Shown here piece after piece: positions 26,394-39,732 of a DNA stretch of 64,000 nucleotides (within the stretch, counting starts at the first letter, position 1; each line of letters starts with the position of its first letter). Below the pieces are notes generated by a model. It had not been told where the DNA came from. It was given only the letters and a program-made list of their open reading frames with translations, and did not search any database. The translations under genes and the position numbers were made by a program. Source of the DNA: Fratercula arctica (Eukaryota > Chordata > Aves > Charadriiformes > Alcidae); assembly GCA_947846985.1 (NCBI GenBank), contig CANTUZ010000003.1, positions 53,516,096 to 53,580,095 of the forward strand, written 5' to 3'.

Positions 26394-28489
26394 TTTCACT
26401 GCCTTTTTGAACCATTGACATTGTTTTCTTTTCACAGCAACTTTCAGGTGCATAGCTTATGTTGTAGGTTTGTAATACAAATTCTATAACCAGGAAATGT
26501 ATGCGTTGCATGCATTACAGAGGAAAATAAGTCATATTTCCATATGTGCTTTCACTTCACAACATAACTATGTTATCTTGCTGTATTCATAGAAGCAGTC
26601 CTTATAAACTGATATTTATGTAAATGCTGAAAAAAACAGACATCCAGTGAATTATTTTTTCCAGTATAGATTTACATTTGGTCCAAATTCCTTTCGTGAA
26701 TGCAGATTGAAAATCTATGTTTTGAATATCAAGGAAGAATACTCTATTTCAATGGATTTTGTATATTTATGCAAATTACTACTCAAGTTATATAAATTTA
26801 GTTTGAGGTCATTATATGGATAATTTGTTACTTAGTAAAGTCATTTGTCAGGTTATGAGACATTAATCCTTCGATAAGTCTTTAATTAGGAGAGATGAAC
26901 TAAATAATTCATAGCAAGACTTGGCCTGAAAACATTTATACTACTCGATTATACCATTTTACATGCAATGACAAATTGTTTTGGTGTAGTCTGGAAATAG
27001 CGGGACTTAATTAATTACTTCCAAGGTTTTAGACATCTGTGATAGGTTCTTTAAATGCATTAGATTGGAAATTCATACAAAGGCTAAAAATAGAGTTCAA
27101 GTCCTTTGGGTTAGAAAGCTGAGATGAAAAGAGCGCATTCTGCTTGCAGAAAAGAGCAGGAAGCAGCTGAAAGAGGAGAGGAATGGCAGCTAACTAGCGT
27201 GTCCAATTCCCCAAATATTATTTTTGCAAAACTGAGCTGGAAGTCATTAAATACTGAAAATGACATGGTTTTAAATTTGAATAAAAGGAATGTGCTAATT
27301 ACTTGAGCGCCTTTAACTCATCTGGCCAATTAGATGGAAGAGGTGGCTGAGAAAGGAGCCATGAATGGTTTAAAGAGCCTACAAACAAATGAAAAAAAGG
27401 CGAGATGTTTTCCTATTCTGCAGTCACCTTGCAGATGAAATCAACTGAATGAGAATAATTTACTAGACTGGAAAGAGAGATTATTTTAAAAAAAATAAAC
27501 CACAAGAGAAATAAGCTAGATGTAGTAACCCAAGGTTTAGTATATGCCATTAAGTGGTATCTTCAGATGGTGGAGCAGTGAATCACACTGCTGTTGCACT
27601 TATGGCTAGTGGGAAGAGCAGAGAGCAAAGGGTTATAGGTGTATTATGATATAAATCTGAGGAAAAACATATTCTTTTGATAAGAATATTTACCAATTTA
27701 TGCTGTGGAAGAGGGTATTTTTTACAAATTAGATACCTCCTTGAACACTTGAGTTGGGAACTCCAGAAGATTGAAATTCATAACACCAAATCTGGAATTA
27801 ATCCCCGAAAAAGGTCCTTTTGAATACGGACAAATACCTAATTTTTTCTTTTACACGGTTGCTGACCTTTACATGTAGCTTCACAGTTGGAGCATTCATC
27901 CAGTGCTCTCATGTTCTGATTTCAGTTTCCTCAATGGCCTGTGAAGACCCAAATGCACATTGCTACCTCGCAAGAGGACATCTGGGTTCAGTAAAAGGAG
28001 CTGCACCATTGTGCTGAATGCAGCTGTGGGAGACCAGAAAATGAGCAATCAAAAGGGAAGGTGATGGAAAAGATAAGTCATTTGCAGACTACATGATGGG
28101 AAATGGCAGTTTGAACACCATACAGACTGAAAAGGGTGTTTTATCTACAACTGCTTTCTGACTTTTTGCTATAAATAACTCCTATGTACGTACCAGCAGA
28201 CCTTGAGGTTATGCCTGTTTGATTTATTGGTATGGATGTGGCTTGTGGGAACAGCTGGAAGTTTGTTGAAACATCCTCCGTGGATCTGGACCACTATCTT
28301 CCACTTAAACTCCACATTAGATGTCTCAGTGCTTGTGCTGTTTAAGACCTTTGTCACTTGAGTTTCAGGTTATCTGTTTGTGAAAGTACTGAGTTGAAAA
28401 CCTCCTCTGTCCAAAGCACTGGTATTAGGAACAGTGGCACTGAGGACAGCAACAGGTATGAAAACAACGTGAGGTGGCTGAATGCAAAT

Positions 28490-28512
28490 AAAAAAAAAAA
28501 AAAAAAAAAAAA
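28490..28512. repeat. A23 homopolymer
   Basis: Twenty-three consecutive A follow ATGCAAAT. No retroposed body with recognisable similarity lies upstream. Confidence 0.9.
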
Positions 28513-30759
28513 GCAGTAGCCACCCAGTAACCACTATTGCTAGAGTTCACATGCCTAGCCTCATTCATAATAGATTTCACTACTAATTCTTTCTAGTGAT
28601 CCTTGGGAGGCTTAGAATATTTGCCACCTTTGGGATGATTCTAGACATCTGTAGAAAATTTCAAACCAGTCCATATTTAATGAAGAAAGAGTCTGACATC
28701 CACCTCAGAAGTAAAAATCCTAAATGTATTATAAAGGTGCACTGATAAAAGAGATGCAAGAGGCAGAAAAGGTATGTGTAGGGTCTCGGAAAAACAATTT
28801 GGTTCTATAAAGAAGGGTAAATAGCTAAAGAGTAGACTTACTCATTGTGTTTGTCCAATGCAGATATGTGGGTCAGGTGGAGGCTGAATTTTATGAGTTA
28901 CATGTGAGTAAAGAAATTGCATTTCACAGCTTCAAAGCAATTGCTTTATTTCATAACCTTCCAAAATCAGATGCAATTTTCTTGTTCCATTTTTCAGTCA
29001 GAAACACATTTTTATAGAACCCACTTTTTAGCAAGTCAGGGCACTTAGCAGGAGCTGCAGCAAACTCTTTCAATTCATTTATCAAAGCATTTGCAGCGCC
29101 CATTATAAAACAACAATAGATGTTAACAAAAGGAAGTTAATCTGTATTCTATAAATAAAAAGCTAGAGAACATCAAAGGTACTTGCAAAGTCTTGTGTTT
29201 CTTTTAAGTTTCATTCAATTTCCCCTCTTTGCATCCATGTGATGAAAGTTTATTTAAGGTACTCAGCTAAACCATTCAGCATTGTAGAAAAAACGAAACA
29301 GCCTACATAAAGAGAAGAAGAAAAGTGCAGCTGAGTGAGAAAGATGTCAGAAAACAGCTTAGCTGTCGGTAGCTGTCATATGCTGCTGAGGCAAAGCCCT
29401 GCAGACAGGCTTTAGTTGGCTGCTGCCCTCCTCAGCGTGAGAGGTCAGGGCCCTGAGCAGCTCCAGCAGCACCGCGGGAAGGAATCACAGGAGCACACTC
29501 TCTCCCTCCTGCATCCACAGCCCCAGTGCCTGCCTGAGGCTGAGCCTGGGATTCGAATTAGCTGCTGCTGCCAGTGTGGTTCCTCCCAGTCCACCTGAAC
29601 AAAACATGAGCTGTTGGCCTTGCAGGGGCTGCTCGGCTTTCTGTGTGAAGCTTTGTGACCCGGTGGCAGTCTGCTCTGCTGTTTTGAGTCTGTTCTGAAG
29701 GAACTGATTGATAGAAGTGATGGTTGCTGCTGTGCCTCTGGCACTAGGAGCAGCACCAGTGGCTGTGACATGAAACACATGCCAAGACAACCCCGAAACA
29801 GTCTCTGCCTAAAGTCTTAAAATCAAAATAAACAAGAAAAAAAAAGGTAAAGTCAGTCTCTCAAGACAAATTGAAAGGTCAGTGGGGGAGTTTGAATATG
29901 GAGTCTAGCAGAATGGCATCCTCTGCCAAGGTGACCCATTACATACGAAGGATGCAGGTCAGAGGCAGCGGTGCCAGCAGAAGTCAGCGTGATCTATCTC
30001 ACCGGAGCCTGGCTGCTGAGAGCCACCGTCAGGCAGTGACAGACACAGTCCAAGTTTCCTTCTCTACAATAGAGCATAAAACCTGAGACAGGTTTCCTTC
30101 TGGGGCTAGGTTGCCTCTGTCATTTTCTGAAGAACTTGTCATTATAAAGCTCGTTGTGTGTTAGTCTAGTGTTAATGTATATCAGTTTGCTGCATAGGTT
30201 TTTCGGGGGCAGAACAGGTGGTTGGTTTGCCTGGTTGGAGAAGCTACCAAGAGAAGTAATGGTAAAATGCTGCGCTGATGCCACTCAAAGAGGTTAATAT
30301 CTGCTTATATCATAGGTGAATTCAGCCCGTGAAATTGTTTGAAAGTAAGCTAAGCTGACTTCTATGATATGTGTTTTTTTCAGAGCAATTCTTACAACTG
30401 GATAAAATAGATACCATTCAGTTATTTTACTTTGTGTTTGGAAAAAAAACCAACAACACTCAAATCAAAAAAACCCAAGAGCCATCTTCAAAACATTACT
30501 CCGTGTTGTCGTGTGTTTCTTAGTCATTTTCAGTGATAATATTACTGAAATGAAGAATAATGACCATTTCTCAAGCTGCTTAAATAATACTTTGCATTTT
30601 TCTTATTTTTCAAATCATTACTCAGATGCATACAACCATCTCAAGTGTACACTGTAATCGTGAGATGAATCTTAAAACAAGGAGATACTGTGTAACTCAA
30701 GCAGGGTTTGCATATTTGACTGTTTGCAAAAACAGCTATTAAATGCTGGGAATTGCAAG

Positions 30760-31865
30760 AAATGCAGAGAAGTAAAACAAAAAGAGCGAAGCAGTGACAA
30801 GCAGGAGCAGTCCCGCTGTGCCACCTCTCAGGTGTGGCATTTCAGGGATGGGAGGGCGCTTGTGCCGTTTGCCTCTTTGTTGGTGTTTGGTAAGGGTAAA
30901 ATCTTTCTTTCCCACGGCAAGGCGGATGAAAGGTGGCACTTTCCTCCTGAAGAGCTGATCCCTTGGGAGCTTGGGAGCTGCTCCTGCCTGGCAGGAAGGA
31001 GGGCAGGAGCAGGAGGGCTCTGGTCGCACCTCAGCTGGCCGTATTTCTGGCCGCACCTTCTCCCCGGTGAAGAGGCAGTGCAGACGGGCTCTGTGAATGT
31101 CCCTGCACACCCAGCTCTCCCTCGGCCGCCCCAGGGGCACGGCCAAGCAGAGGCACCTGCCTTTCTCCTGCTTCACGTCGCCCATCTCTGGCGTCCTCCG
31201 GAATGGCTGGTGCAGAGGCCCACCTCTGCCTCCAGGAGCCGCATGCAGAGGAGAGGGGCTGGAGCAAAGCCCCCGTATTTTCGGGGTAGGGAGAGGCCTC
31301 AGCTGCGTCCTTGGGAGAGCTGGTTAAGTAGAAGGAACTGAAAACGTGCTTTTGGGCTGAGTGGGTGGGGGTTGCAGTAACAGGCCTGGCCTGGCCTGGG
31401 GTGGGCACACAGCCCTGCCTCAGGTGGTCGGCGGGACCTCGCTGGCCAGGAAGGCCATGCTTCCTGCCATGACGTGGAAGGGTGGCCCCAAAAAGTTGGG
31501 GGTGGCGTGGGACATGTGCCCTGGGCAGTGCCGCGCTCCTCTTGTGGCACGACTGCCATGCGGCGCATTGATGTGACCTGCAGCTTTTGCTCGTGCGCCG
31601 TAGCTTGCTTGGTTTTTAGGGTGTCATGGCAAACACCTGGCTCAAAGTTTGTTGCGTTGTCTAGATGTGTACAAACATCTCCTGGACACGGGCACTTTTG
31701 GTTTTTTTTTTGAAGCTGGTTTGCCGAAGACGGGGTAGGGAGAGCCGGCGGGTGGGCAGGCAGCAGGCTCACCCCTGGGAGCACAGCGGCTGCCCGCCCC
31801 CCACTGCTGCCCCCTGTGCCGCACCTGAGGCCTGTGTGCTGGGAAACACGAAAGTCAACTGAACA
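30760..31865. other. GC- and CpG-rich island
   Basis: This is the only extended GC-rich block in the window. By eye I count about 40 CpG dinucleotides between 31,021 and 31,860, compared with almost none in the flanks. All frames are long here (up to 205 codons at 30724-31341, plus, and 197 codons at 31299-31892, minus) because GC-rich sequence has few stops. None of the translations resembles a known protein. A short GGCCT repeat occurs near 31386. It could be a weak CpG island with promoter or enhancer activity, a GC-rich insertion of unknown type, or a relic island. No TATA box or recognisable first exon can be assigned. Confidence 0.5.
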
Positions 31866-31912
31866 TACTGAGGACCCTTCCAACTTAGACAATTCTATGG
31901 TCCCCTGACTCT
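31866..31912 (+). mobile_element. CR1 3'-end remnant
   Basis: The segment GACCCTTCCAACTTAGAC followed by AATTCTATGG and a further decayed CTCTATAC repeat matches the last 40-50 bases of CR1, in plus orientation. The upstream body is not recognisable in the GC-rich block. It is either an extremely short insertion or the preserved end of an element whose body has diverged. Confidence 0.6.
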
Positions 31913-34481
31913 ATACTGCGTTCAGTATGTATAGATGTATATTAATCTTTTAAAAGGAGCTGTATCTTCCATGGAAAACTCTTCTGTACCTATGATTCAG
32001 AAAAGGCTGACTAACACTGGATTAGCAAATAGACAGCCATTGCTATTCTCTGAACTGCGGTGTTTTCACTTCATCCTGGTTGTAGTGTGGAGAGCAGTTT
32101 GAAAGGTTGTCTCTTATACTTCCTTGCTATAACACTGCATTAACTTTTTCACAGAAATAAATCAAGCGCTAATGCTGCTTTTGTGAAATTACAGTATTCG
32201 TGATTACTGGTAGTTAAGGAAATAATTCAGTCTGTTCCAGAAACTCTTGACTCTACCTTCATTTACTGACGGTTGTCAGAGACAATGTAAAATACCTGCA
32301 TAATAAAGTAATCTTGAAAACTAATTGTCATATTCAGAAGACACATTCAGGATACTCTATGTTCACATCATTAGGTAGCATATTGTAGCTCCTTGACTCT
32401 GGGTATGTGCTGAATTTGCTCACCAATATTCAGTGTTTTAAAAGATTCATTAGAGTGGAAAACAGAGCTAATTTTTAAACTGCCTTCTGGTGCACTTGCA
32501 GAAATGTATCAGAAGTGAAATAAAGCTTTTGAAGCCTGCCTGTACTGAACCCCTCAAGGTGATGTCTGGCTCCTGCCAGACTCTGCACAGCCAGATCATC
32601 TGGTGGATTAAACTTGGTCTGTAATTAGGCACAGTTACATGCCTGGTCTCTGCTACATGTTGGCAGTCATCCAGTAGTGACTTTAACCTTTACAAAGCTT
32701 CCTGAACTTTGTTTAAAAAATTCAAGTGTAAAGAACCAAACAATTAATGCCCTCTCTCCCTTTACCAAGTGCCAGTATCTTAGACCACCTTCTATGTTCT
32801 TCTTCAGTGCCATTCAGTGTGCTCAAACTGCATCTCTCTGAGATGGTGTCATCCCTACAGACCTTCACAAGAACTCTCAGGAGAAGGGGTAAGGAGTATT
32901 GGAAAAATGTAAAATAAAGACTTAATGGGAAGTCTTCTGTGCGATCCATGTCCCCTGCCCACCAGGAACGCCATTTACCTCCCCTTTGTTTTATATGACC
33001 TTACCCCAGATATTCTGACACTGTAATTCTTCAGGCACTAATGTTTCTCTCCACAGTATTTGTGTATAACTTTGCATGGGGATCTTTTCTCCCTCTTTGG
33101 CCTCTGTTATTAAATACACTGGGAGGAAGCTCCATGAAAATGTTAGTTAGAAATGAGAGGAGAGGGAGATGAAGTTTGCTTCAGTCTACAGAACAAACTC
33201 CTTTGACTGGCTTGTAAAACGAACTTTTATTCAAAATGCAATTAGGAGAAATTACTTTGAAATGTCTATGAACAAGCATATATGAAACATTCAGCAGTCT
33301 CTGGTTTGAAATACATTCTGCAACTCTCTTCACTCCTGCGTTGTTTGGGCTTCCTCCATATAAGTGGTATGTGCCTGGGCCTGGTTTTGGTGCAGAAGAC
33401 TCTCCCGGCCCCTTGGTATAAGCATAACTGTGTGAAATGTAGATAGAATTTGTCCCATGACTGCATTAATATTGAGTGAAATTGCTGATTTTGTAACTTC
33501 TAATACTTCTTAAATAGTATATTCTATTGTACTATGAAAGTAATTCTTCCCTCTAAAGTAACTTGTTATCATTTAGGCTACAACACTACATATGTAGATC
33601 TTTCTTATACTGATGTATTCATTTTTTATGCGCCTCTGAGAAATATCAGATGTTTGTGTGGTCAGAGCCAAAAGGCAGAGGTCCAATATGGCCTGGGATC
33701 CCTCACATGTGAGTACCGTAGAGACTTTTGCACAGGAGTCACAAAGAGAAACAGCCATGAAATCCGTGTGGGAGAAAGAAAGGAGCATGAGCAAGGAGCT
33801 GGGTTTGCAAAAGGCAGTCTTTAGCAGGTGACTTGGAAAACTGGCTGTGGTGTCTGCTGGAACCAGCTGTCAAAACCTAAAGAACATGCTGGATTTGGTG
33901 TGGTTTCTCTTTTAATGTCTCTTTTTATGTATTTTATTTCTGGATGAATGCAAATAATTGTATTATATGCTATACTGTGCTATTTTAAAGATGGGTGAAA
34001 GGTGAGAAATTTCTGGGAAAGGGAAGAGAACGAGTGAGATGCATTACATAATATATCACTTTCAGGTTTTGTGGGTAGTATATGCATGTAAAATGAAAAT
34101 ATTTCCTTAGGTTTCACTACTTGTCAGTCAAAACTCTGCCATAACAGGAGGCAGGAAAAACCATGCTGGATCGCTTCCTTGACTGTAACTTATGAAAAAT
34201 CTCTTAAATGGAAACCTCCATTCCATAAATGGTCCTTTGCTTATTACATCTTGGTAATAAAAGAAAAGCATGTTCAAAAGTTGATTAGATAATTCTTATT
34301 ATCAAAATGCCATTTTCAATCAAAAATGACCTTTTCTTACATTTATTGGGAAGCTAGCTTTACGACACATTGAACTAAAGCTTTTGTGCTGGCACTGAAA
34401 AGCTTGCTGTTCCACAAAGATGATCTTCAGTTTGTTTGCTCTCTACAACCCTTATTACAGACAGCTGGCTGCTTGATAAGA

Positions 34482-34486
34482 TTTTT

Positions 34487-34517
<31 letters not shown>

Positions 34518-34523
34518 GGGGGG
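34482..34523. repeat. T15 G27 homopolymer junction
   Basis: Fifteen T are followed directly by twenty-seven G. G27 is the longest G run in the window. It may form G-quadruplex structures on the plus strand. It could equally be an assembly or sequencing artefact of homopolymer length. Confidence 0.9.
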
Positions 34524-36284
34524 ATGTGTCTGTCTTACATCTTGGCTCAGTTTTCCTGGTCTTTCAGCCTCTGCTGCATGTTATTAAGTCAGCTTTACAA
34601 AGCCTTCACTCTGCTTAAATTCTGGGCATATAGAAGGAGGGATAAGAGGTTTCTTTAGGTAAAAAATCATCCCCTGAAGATTATGCAGCAGCCTTGTTAC
34701 ATGTGGTACTGCATTAATGTTGTCTTTAGATATTGAATAAGATTATTTTGTTTGAATTGTTATTTTAGAGAATGTAAACTTACTATTTTCAAGTTCGATT
34801 CTTATCTCCGTTCTAGTTCTATTACTAGTTTTGTTTTCTAGTAATGGCATTTTTGTATTAAATAAACATCTGGCTCCTTTCTGAGCCTTTCTTATACTGC
34901 TAAACCTCATGGGGGGTACAAACAAGGATCTAACTATGTTGGGAGGAAGAAATTATAGGAGTTAGGTGCTATTGGAGAAATGCTTTCCTCTGGTTTTTAT
35001 GGTTCTTTTTTTCTGCTCAGTGATATGTTTTTCAGAGCAGAGTTTTTATGCTTGTCCAACATTGCTTGTTTTGTGGGAGTTTTTGTTAATGATCGTGGTA
35101 AGGTGTTATTATCTTAGAATATTGGCTTTTGCTACAAACCATTTAATATTTCACATTTTCCTGCAGCATTTGAAAGTACTTAAGCATCTGTTTTTTCTGT
35201 AGATCAGTTTTTCCTTTTTGTGTGAAAATGAAACTAACACTCTTGTTGAAGATTTTAGCTTTGGTTTTTTCAAGCTGTAATTTTTCATTAATCAGTCATT
35301 GCAAGACTCCCTTCCAGACACGCCAGGAGTTTTGTATGTGACAGCCATGGTATGTGAATTATGTTCCTATACCTGTTGCGAAGCAAAGCGTTCACTATAT
35401 TTTATCCATATACTCTTCTGTATTATGTAAATTACAGCAGTGCTAAACAGGATAGAGATGCCTCATTGTTTTACACTGAGGGTAGGGTATATCATACTTA
35501 AAATGTTCCCAACATAGGCATCCACATGTGAATCAGTGGTGTAGCCCCTCCCTCCTTTGTAGTCAGTGAAGAGCAAAAAGCCTTCCTAGGATGTGGTCAA
35601 GATCATCCTAAGGTTAGTGCCAAAAATACAACAGAAGTGTCTGTTTCTCTCCGCTGATAATAAAAGTCATCTAGAGGTTGTCATTCTCTAGACATGTAAA
35701 GTTAAGTGACATTTCTATCAATCATTCCCTCAACTGTGGGGAAGTGCACAGAGATACAGAGTTTGAGAGCACTGCTTACTGGGGGTCAGTAGTAATGCCT
35801 CCATGCGTTCAAGTTAATTGCTGTGTGGTTTTTAAGTTCTTTTGGAAGAAAAATTGGGGGTTTTGAGAAAACAAGGATTTGCTTTTAGATGGGTGATAAT
35901 TTTTAAGTAGTAGCCATTCCTTATGGCTTGGTACCTAGGGATGTCAGAAATAGGAGAGAGAGGTGAATTTGTGGGCAGAGGGCAGGTGAAGATAGCCAGA
36001 GGTGCACAGTAAAAGCAATTGATCAAGTGGTTTTACTGCACAAAAAATGTAATTTATTCTGTAGGTAGTTACCACCTAAGATTTTTTCCTGTGATTCATC
36101 ATAAGCTGTGCCCCTATCATGCCACTGTGAGGGGCACAAAATAGTGACTTTTGTTCTGTTCCTGTGCAGGAGGATGTCAGAGGCTCATAATTTTCCACAT
36201 TGCTTCTCAGTGGCTTTGTGGAGGCTTTGTGGAGGATCTTATTGCTCATGCTTTACCTAAACCATGCTTTACTACACTTTTACC

Positions 36285-36300
36285 TTTTTTTTTTTTTTTT
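36285..36300. repeat. T16 homopolymer
   Basis: Sixteen consecutive T follow CTTTTACC. It is a simple repeat. Confidence 0.9.
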
Positions 36301-37795
36301 GTGGAATACCTCTCTGCAGTTTCAAAGAATTACAACAGATTTGGGGAAAGCTTGTCTTTCATGCCCTAATTGCTTCATGACCTGGCAGAAGTATGCAACC
36401 TTGCTGCTGATGGCAATGGTATACAAGCTTCTTGGAATTATAAAAGACATGCTTCTGTGTTTGTTTAACGTGACAAAGTATCAAATAAAAGAAACTGGTT
36501 TTTGAAAAAAGCCTGTTTAAATTCGGTGGTGTGCAGATAAAAATCTCCTAGAAGACAGAGAAAAACTTTTTTAATAAAGAAAAAATGTATTGGACAAAGG
36601 CATAATACCTTCACAGGTAAATGTTTGAAGTCATTTGAGGGGTAAGTGAAGCACAAACTAAGAACTATCTATACTTTTCTACCATATAAAGTTATCCATA
36701 CCTATATAATATGAAAGCAGACTGGAATTCAGGATGTATGTCTCAATGTTTTTACATAAGGAAATTGTTTTCAATGCAGTATAATTAGCCACAGTACCTT
36801 AAAATTTAAAGAGAACTTTTTGTCTGAGAGGCTGAATGTGTTTTGTGGTTTGTGATACTTTTTTTTTTTAATAGGAAAATTTACCAGATTATCTCTCACA
36901 TAAAACATTGAATTTAGCTGATGTTATCATTACAGATACTACTGTCCCAAAGAATTTAGGAAAGTTTTGACAGAGACATGACAGAAGTTCAAATCGTGTC
37001 TTTACTTCAAGTATGTTGTACTTCAAAAAACACATAAAGTTGTGCAAGCTTTATAGTAAAAACTATTGCACTTTTTAATTATGCCTTAAAAAACAAAAAT
37101 AACAAAGAAGAGTTTTCATCAAAGTAATTCCAGTGCACAAAAGGGAGCTACTGGTGTTTGGATGCAGTATCATGTTAGAGACTACATGAGAGCTACCACT
37201 TATTAGTGGTGTTTGTAACCTCCTAGGGCATCATTTGAAGATTCTAGGGTGGCTTTCAACTTGAACAGCACAACATGGGTATAGAAGTTATATGTAGCGT
37301 TCATGAATTGCGTGAAGGAAGAGCAGTCTGATAGTAGTGTAATTTAACTGAGGAAAAAAATACAGCACGCACAAGATAGTTGTTTTCCTCCTTCAAATGC
37401 AAAGACCAAAGGAGAATAAGAGTAAAAAAATACTTCAGTTTGCTCTGAAATTCTTCAGATATGTGATTCTGTGAATGGGTGGGATAATTTGGTTATTTGG
37501 GTGAATTTCTGACTTTATGCAGGTAAAAATTCAATGAGGCAGAAAATGGAAACTCCATGCTAAATAGAGGCTGTTCTTTTTACTCACAGTTAACTGATTG
37601 GAACAAGTGGAAATTAAAAGCAAGTCTGGAATTTAGTGACCCACTGATAAGATGCCTCAATTCAAGTAGCACAAGGGTGGGAGAAAAATTCATTTGGTTC
37701 AGGAAATAATATGCAAGGGTGCTGGTATCAGACAAAGAAGGATCAGTTTTTGAACTGTGTGAACTTCATCAGGAGTTTCTCACAGACTTGCAACT

Positions 37796-37841
37796 ACATT
37801 ACATATATATATAAAAATATATAGTATATATATTGTAATGT
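37796..37841. repeat. AT-rich inverted repeat (hairpin)
   Basis: The left arm ACATTACATATATATATA (37796-37813) pairs with the right arm TATATATATTGTAATGT (37825-37841) with one extra A, around an 11-base loop. The outer ACATTAC/GTAATGT pairing is exact. It is cruciform-capable in principle, but such AT-rich palindromes also arise by slippage. Confidence 0.65.
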
Positions 37842-39121
37842 ATATTTTACATGTAACATTTTTTTAAAAGCACATTCATTTTCAGATGGCATATTAATTT
37901 GCAAACCTTCCTTTGGTCCCTCAGTAGTTCTTAAAAAAAAGGTTATTAATATTACATTCCTGGCTCCTTTAAGGTTTATGGGGAGAAGCTGTAACCTCCA
38001 CAGTTGCATGTGTGGGCATTACAAGCCCTGTGAGAAAGTACATCTTTCTTACACGGCTGTTGCAGCAGAAGTACTAAAGTCATGGTTAAATACTTCCAGC
38101 ATCTCTAGTGAGCAAATGCTTTTTAAAACTCAGTTCTAATCTACTGACACTATTTTTTTAATTTATACATTCTATGATTATGTAAGTGCATCTCCAGAGA
38201 GTTGCTTTAAAATGAACAATTGTTTGGGCTTTTCCCTCACTTTTTTGATAGACTTCTTTTTTCTCAATTGTCTTTATAATGTAATTTCCCTTAAGTAATT
38301 ATATAACTGAGCAGACTAACCTTCATTTAGTCTCTGCTGATCTTTCTCAAGCTAGAAACAGAGTCATAGATGGATAGTGAAATTTCTGTCTGACAGCAAA
38401 AGTCTCAGTTGAAGTCCTAACAAAGGATTCTAAAATCTGCACTAAAACATAGACTTTCAATATCCTTTTCTGGATCTTATTTCTTAGTAGTGAAGTTAGC
38501 AAACTGCTAGTGAGAGAATAGATTTTTAAAGGTGACAATCGTGAGACTTCCACACTTCCCCTCACCTCTTTAAATTGGCACTTCTTAGACGGTAGAGGTG
38601 GAAATAAAGTCAAAGGCTACAGGAATCAACGTGGGGTTTTTTTGTTTGTTGGTTTGTTTCAATTTTGGCTTGTAAATAATGCTGAAATAATGCATCCATA
38701 TTTAAAAAGATGCCAGATAAGATTATGTGAGCTACAGAATTCAGTTGAAATTTTTGTTATAATGTAAGGTATACAGTTGCAACTGGCATAAATAAAAAAG
38801 TATCTTCTGGTTAAGAGTTATTTCTTTCTTCTATACATATCTTGATGATTCCTTGTGGCAAAAGTTTGAAGATTGCGTATCAGCACTTAACATCAACAAA
38901 ACATATTGTTTATTTAAATTAGATTTGTTCTTACTTTAGTAATGCCTTCGATTTGCACTGTTGGTTACAGACAATTGCTTCTTCCCTGTCAAAAGGAAAG
39001 GAGATCACTGTGTCAATTCACATAAGCTCCATAGGAAGCAGCCTAAATTTTTTGGTGAATCTGAGGTCCTTATGGCACTGTTTGGGGGTTTTTTTGTTGG
39101 TTTGTTTGAAGGTGTGAAGGA

Positions 39122-39147
39122 GTGTGTGTGTGTGTATATATATATTT
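39122..39147. repeat. compound (GT)n(AT)n microsatellite
   Basis: Seven GT units run directly into five AT units and then TT. It is a simple dinucleotide repeat. Confidence 0.9.
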
Positions 39148-39318
39148 ACCTTGGGGTGAGTATTTTTGCCAAAAGACGTGATGAAGAATCTTTTCATCAT
39201 GAAGCTCTTTTCTGTGCTTAAAATGAGTGTTCCTGATTTCAAAACACAATGGTAACTGTCTCTAGTATCACATATAAAAACAAGATCTCCCCCTGGGAAC
39301 ATAATGGGTAAGTTTTAG

Positions 39319-39732
39319 ACCCACAGCTTTAGAGAGAGCGTACCTCCTTCTTACCCTTGCAGCTGCAAGTGGCCAGGAGAGCTCCGCGTTCTCCCCTGGC
39401 TCCATGATGGCCACAATCTTCATGTTCTCCAGTTGGTGGGAAACAAATTATCTTCCATGGTGATGATATCGCTGATTAGCATACTGCAATCTATGGTGTG
39501 CAATGATATTTCTGCTTTCTGCAGGACAGTTTTGAAAGGGTTCAAGGGGGATTTATATGCCCTCATCATTCCCCTGCTTCTAGGTCAGTTTGGTTTTACT
39601 TTTGAAGCCAGACATCTTCATGGGGAACTTACACCTGTGGTGAAAGCTACGATATCGAGTAGTGCTGACAGTCCCCAAACCGTGTTCTGTAACAGTTCCT
39701 CCCTTCAGCTGCTGTCCTCCTGCGACCTGTAG
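39319..39732 (+). other. 137-codon stop-free frame, function unknown
   Basis: The frame is open from after the TAG at 39316-39318 to the TAG at 39730-39732, with its first ATG at 39433. Readable pieces include KLSSMVMISLISILQSMV, KGFKGDLYALIIPLLLGQF and HGELTPVVKATISSSADSPQ. I recognise no family. There is no promoter or clear splice context, and the opposite strand also has fairly long frames. It may be chance or a decayed retrocopy. Confidence that this is coding is low. Confidence 0.1.

Larger units (their letters stand above)
17281..30759. other. AT-rich unique non-coding DNA
   Basis: No gene is seen in about 13.5 kb. A 21-bp tandem repeat lies at 23010-23071, a decayed TATATTGACC-type repeat at about 26331-26393, and A23 at 28490-28512. 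Small GC-richer islets lie at 25689-25830 and 29389-29600, without recognisable coding content. Frames up to 141 codons (26028-26453, minus) have no recognisable similarity or splice context. A minus-strand stop-free frame at 18831-18999 abuts a good donor sequence but lacks an acceptor. Confidence 0.6.

Noticed and set aside
26028..26453. 141-codon minus-strand ORF
   Set aside because: No recognisable motif, part of it overlaps decayed short repeats, and there is no splice or promoter context.
30724..31341. 205-codon ORF, the longest in the window
   Set aside because: It lies in GC-rich DNA where all frames are long, has no recognisable domain, and low-complexity Gly/Pro/Arg-rich content.
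31299..31892. 197-codon minus-strand ORF
   Set aside because: Same GC-rich block; the N-terminal part runs through a CR1 remnant in antisense and no domain is recognisable.
32850..32900. Micro-exon between CCCTACAG and GGTAAGG
   Set aside because: The pyrimidine tract is weak and interrupted by purines, and such pairs occur by chance.
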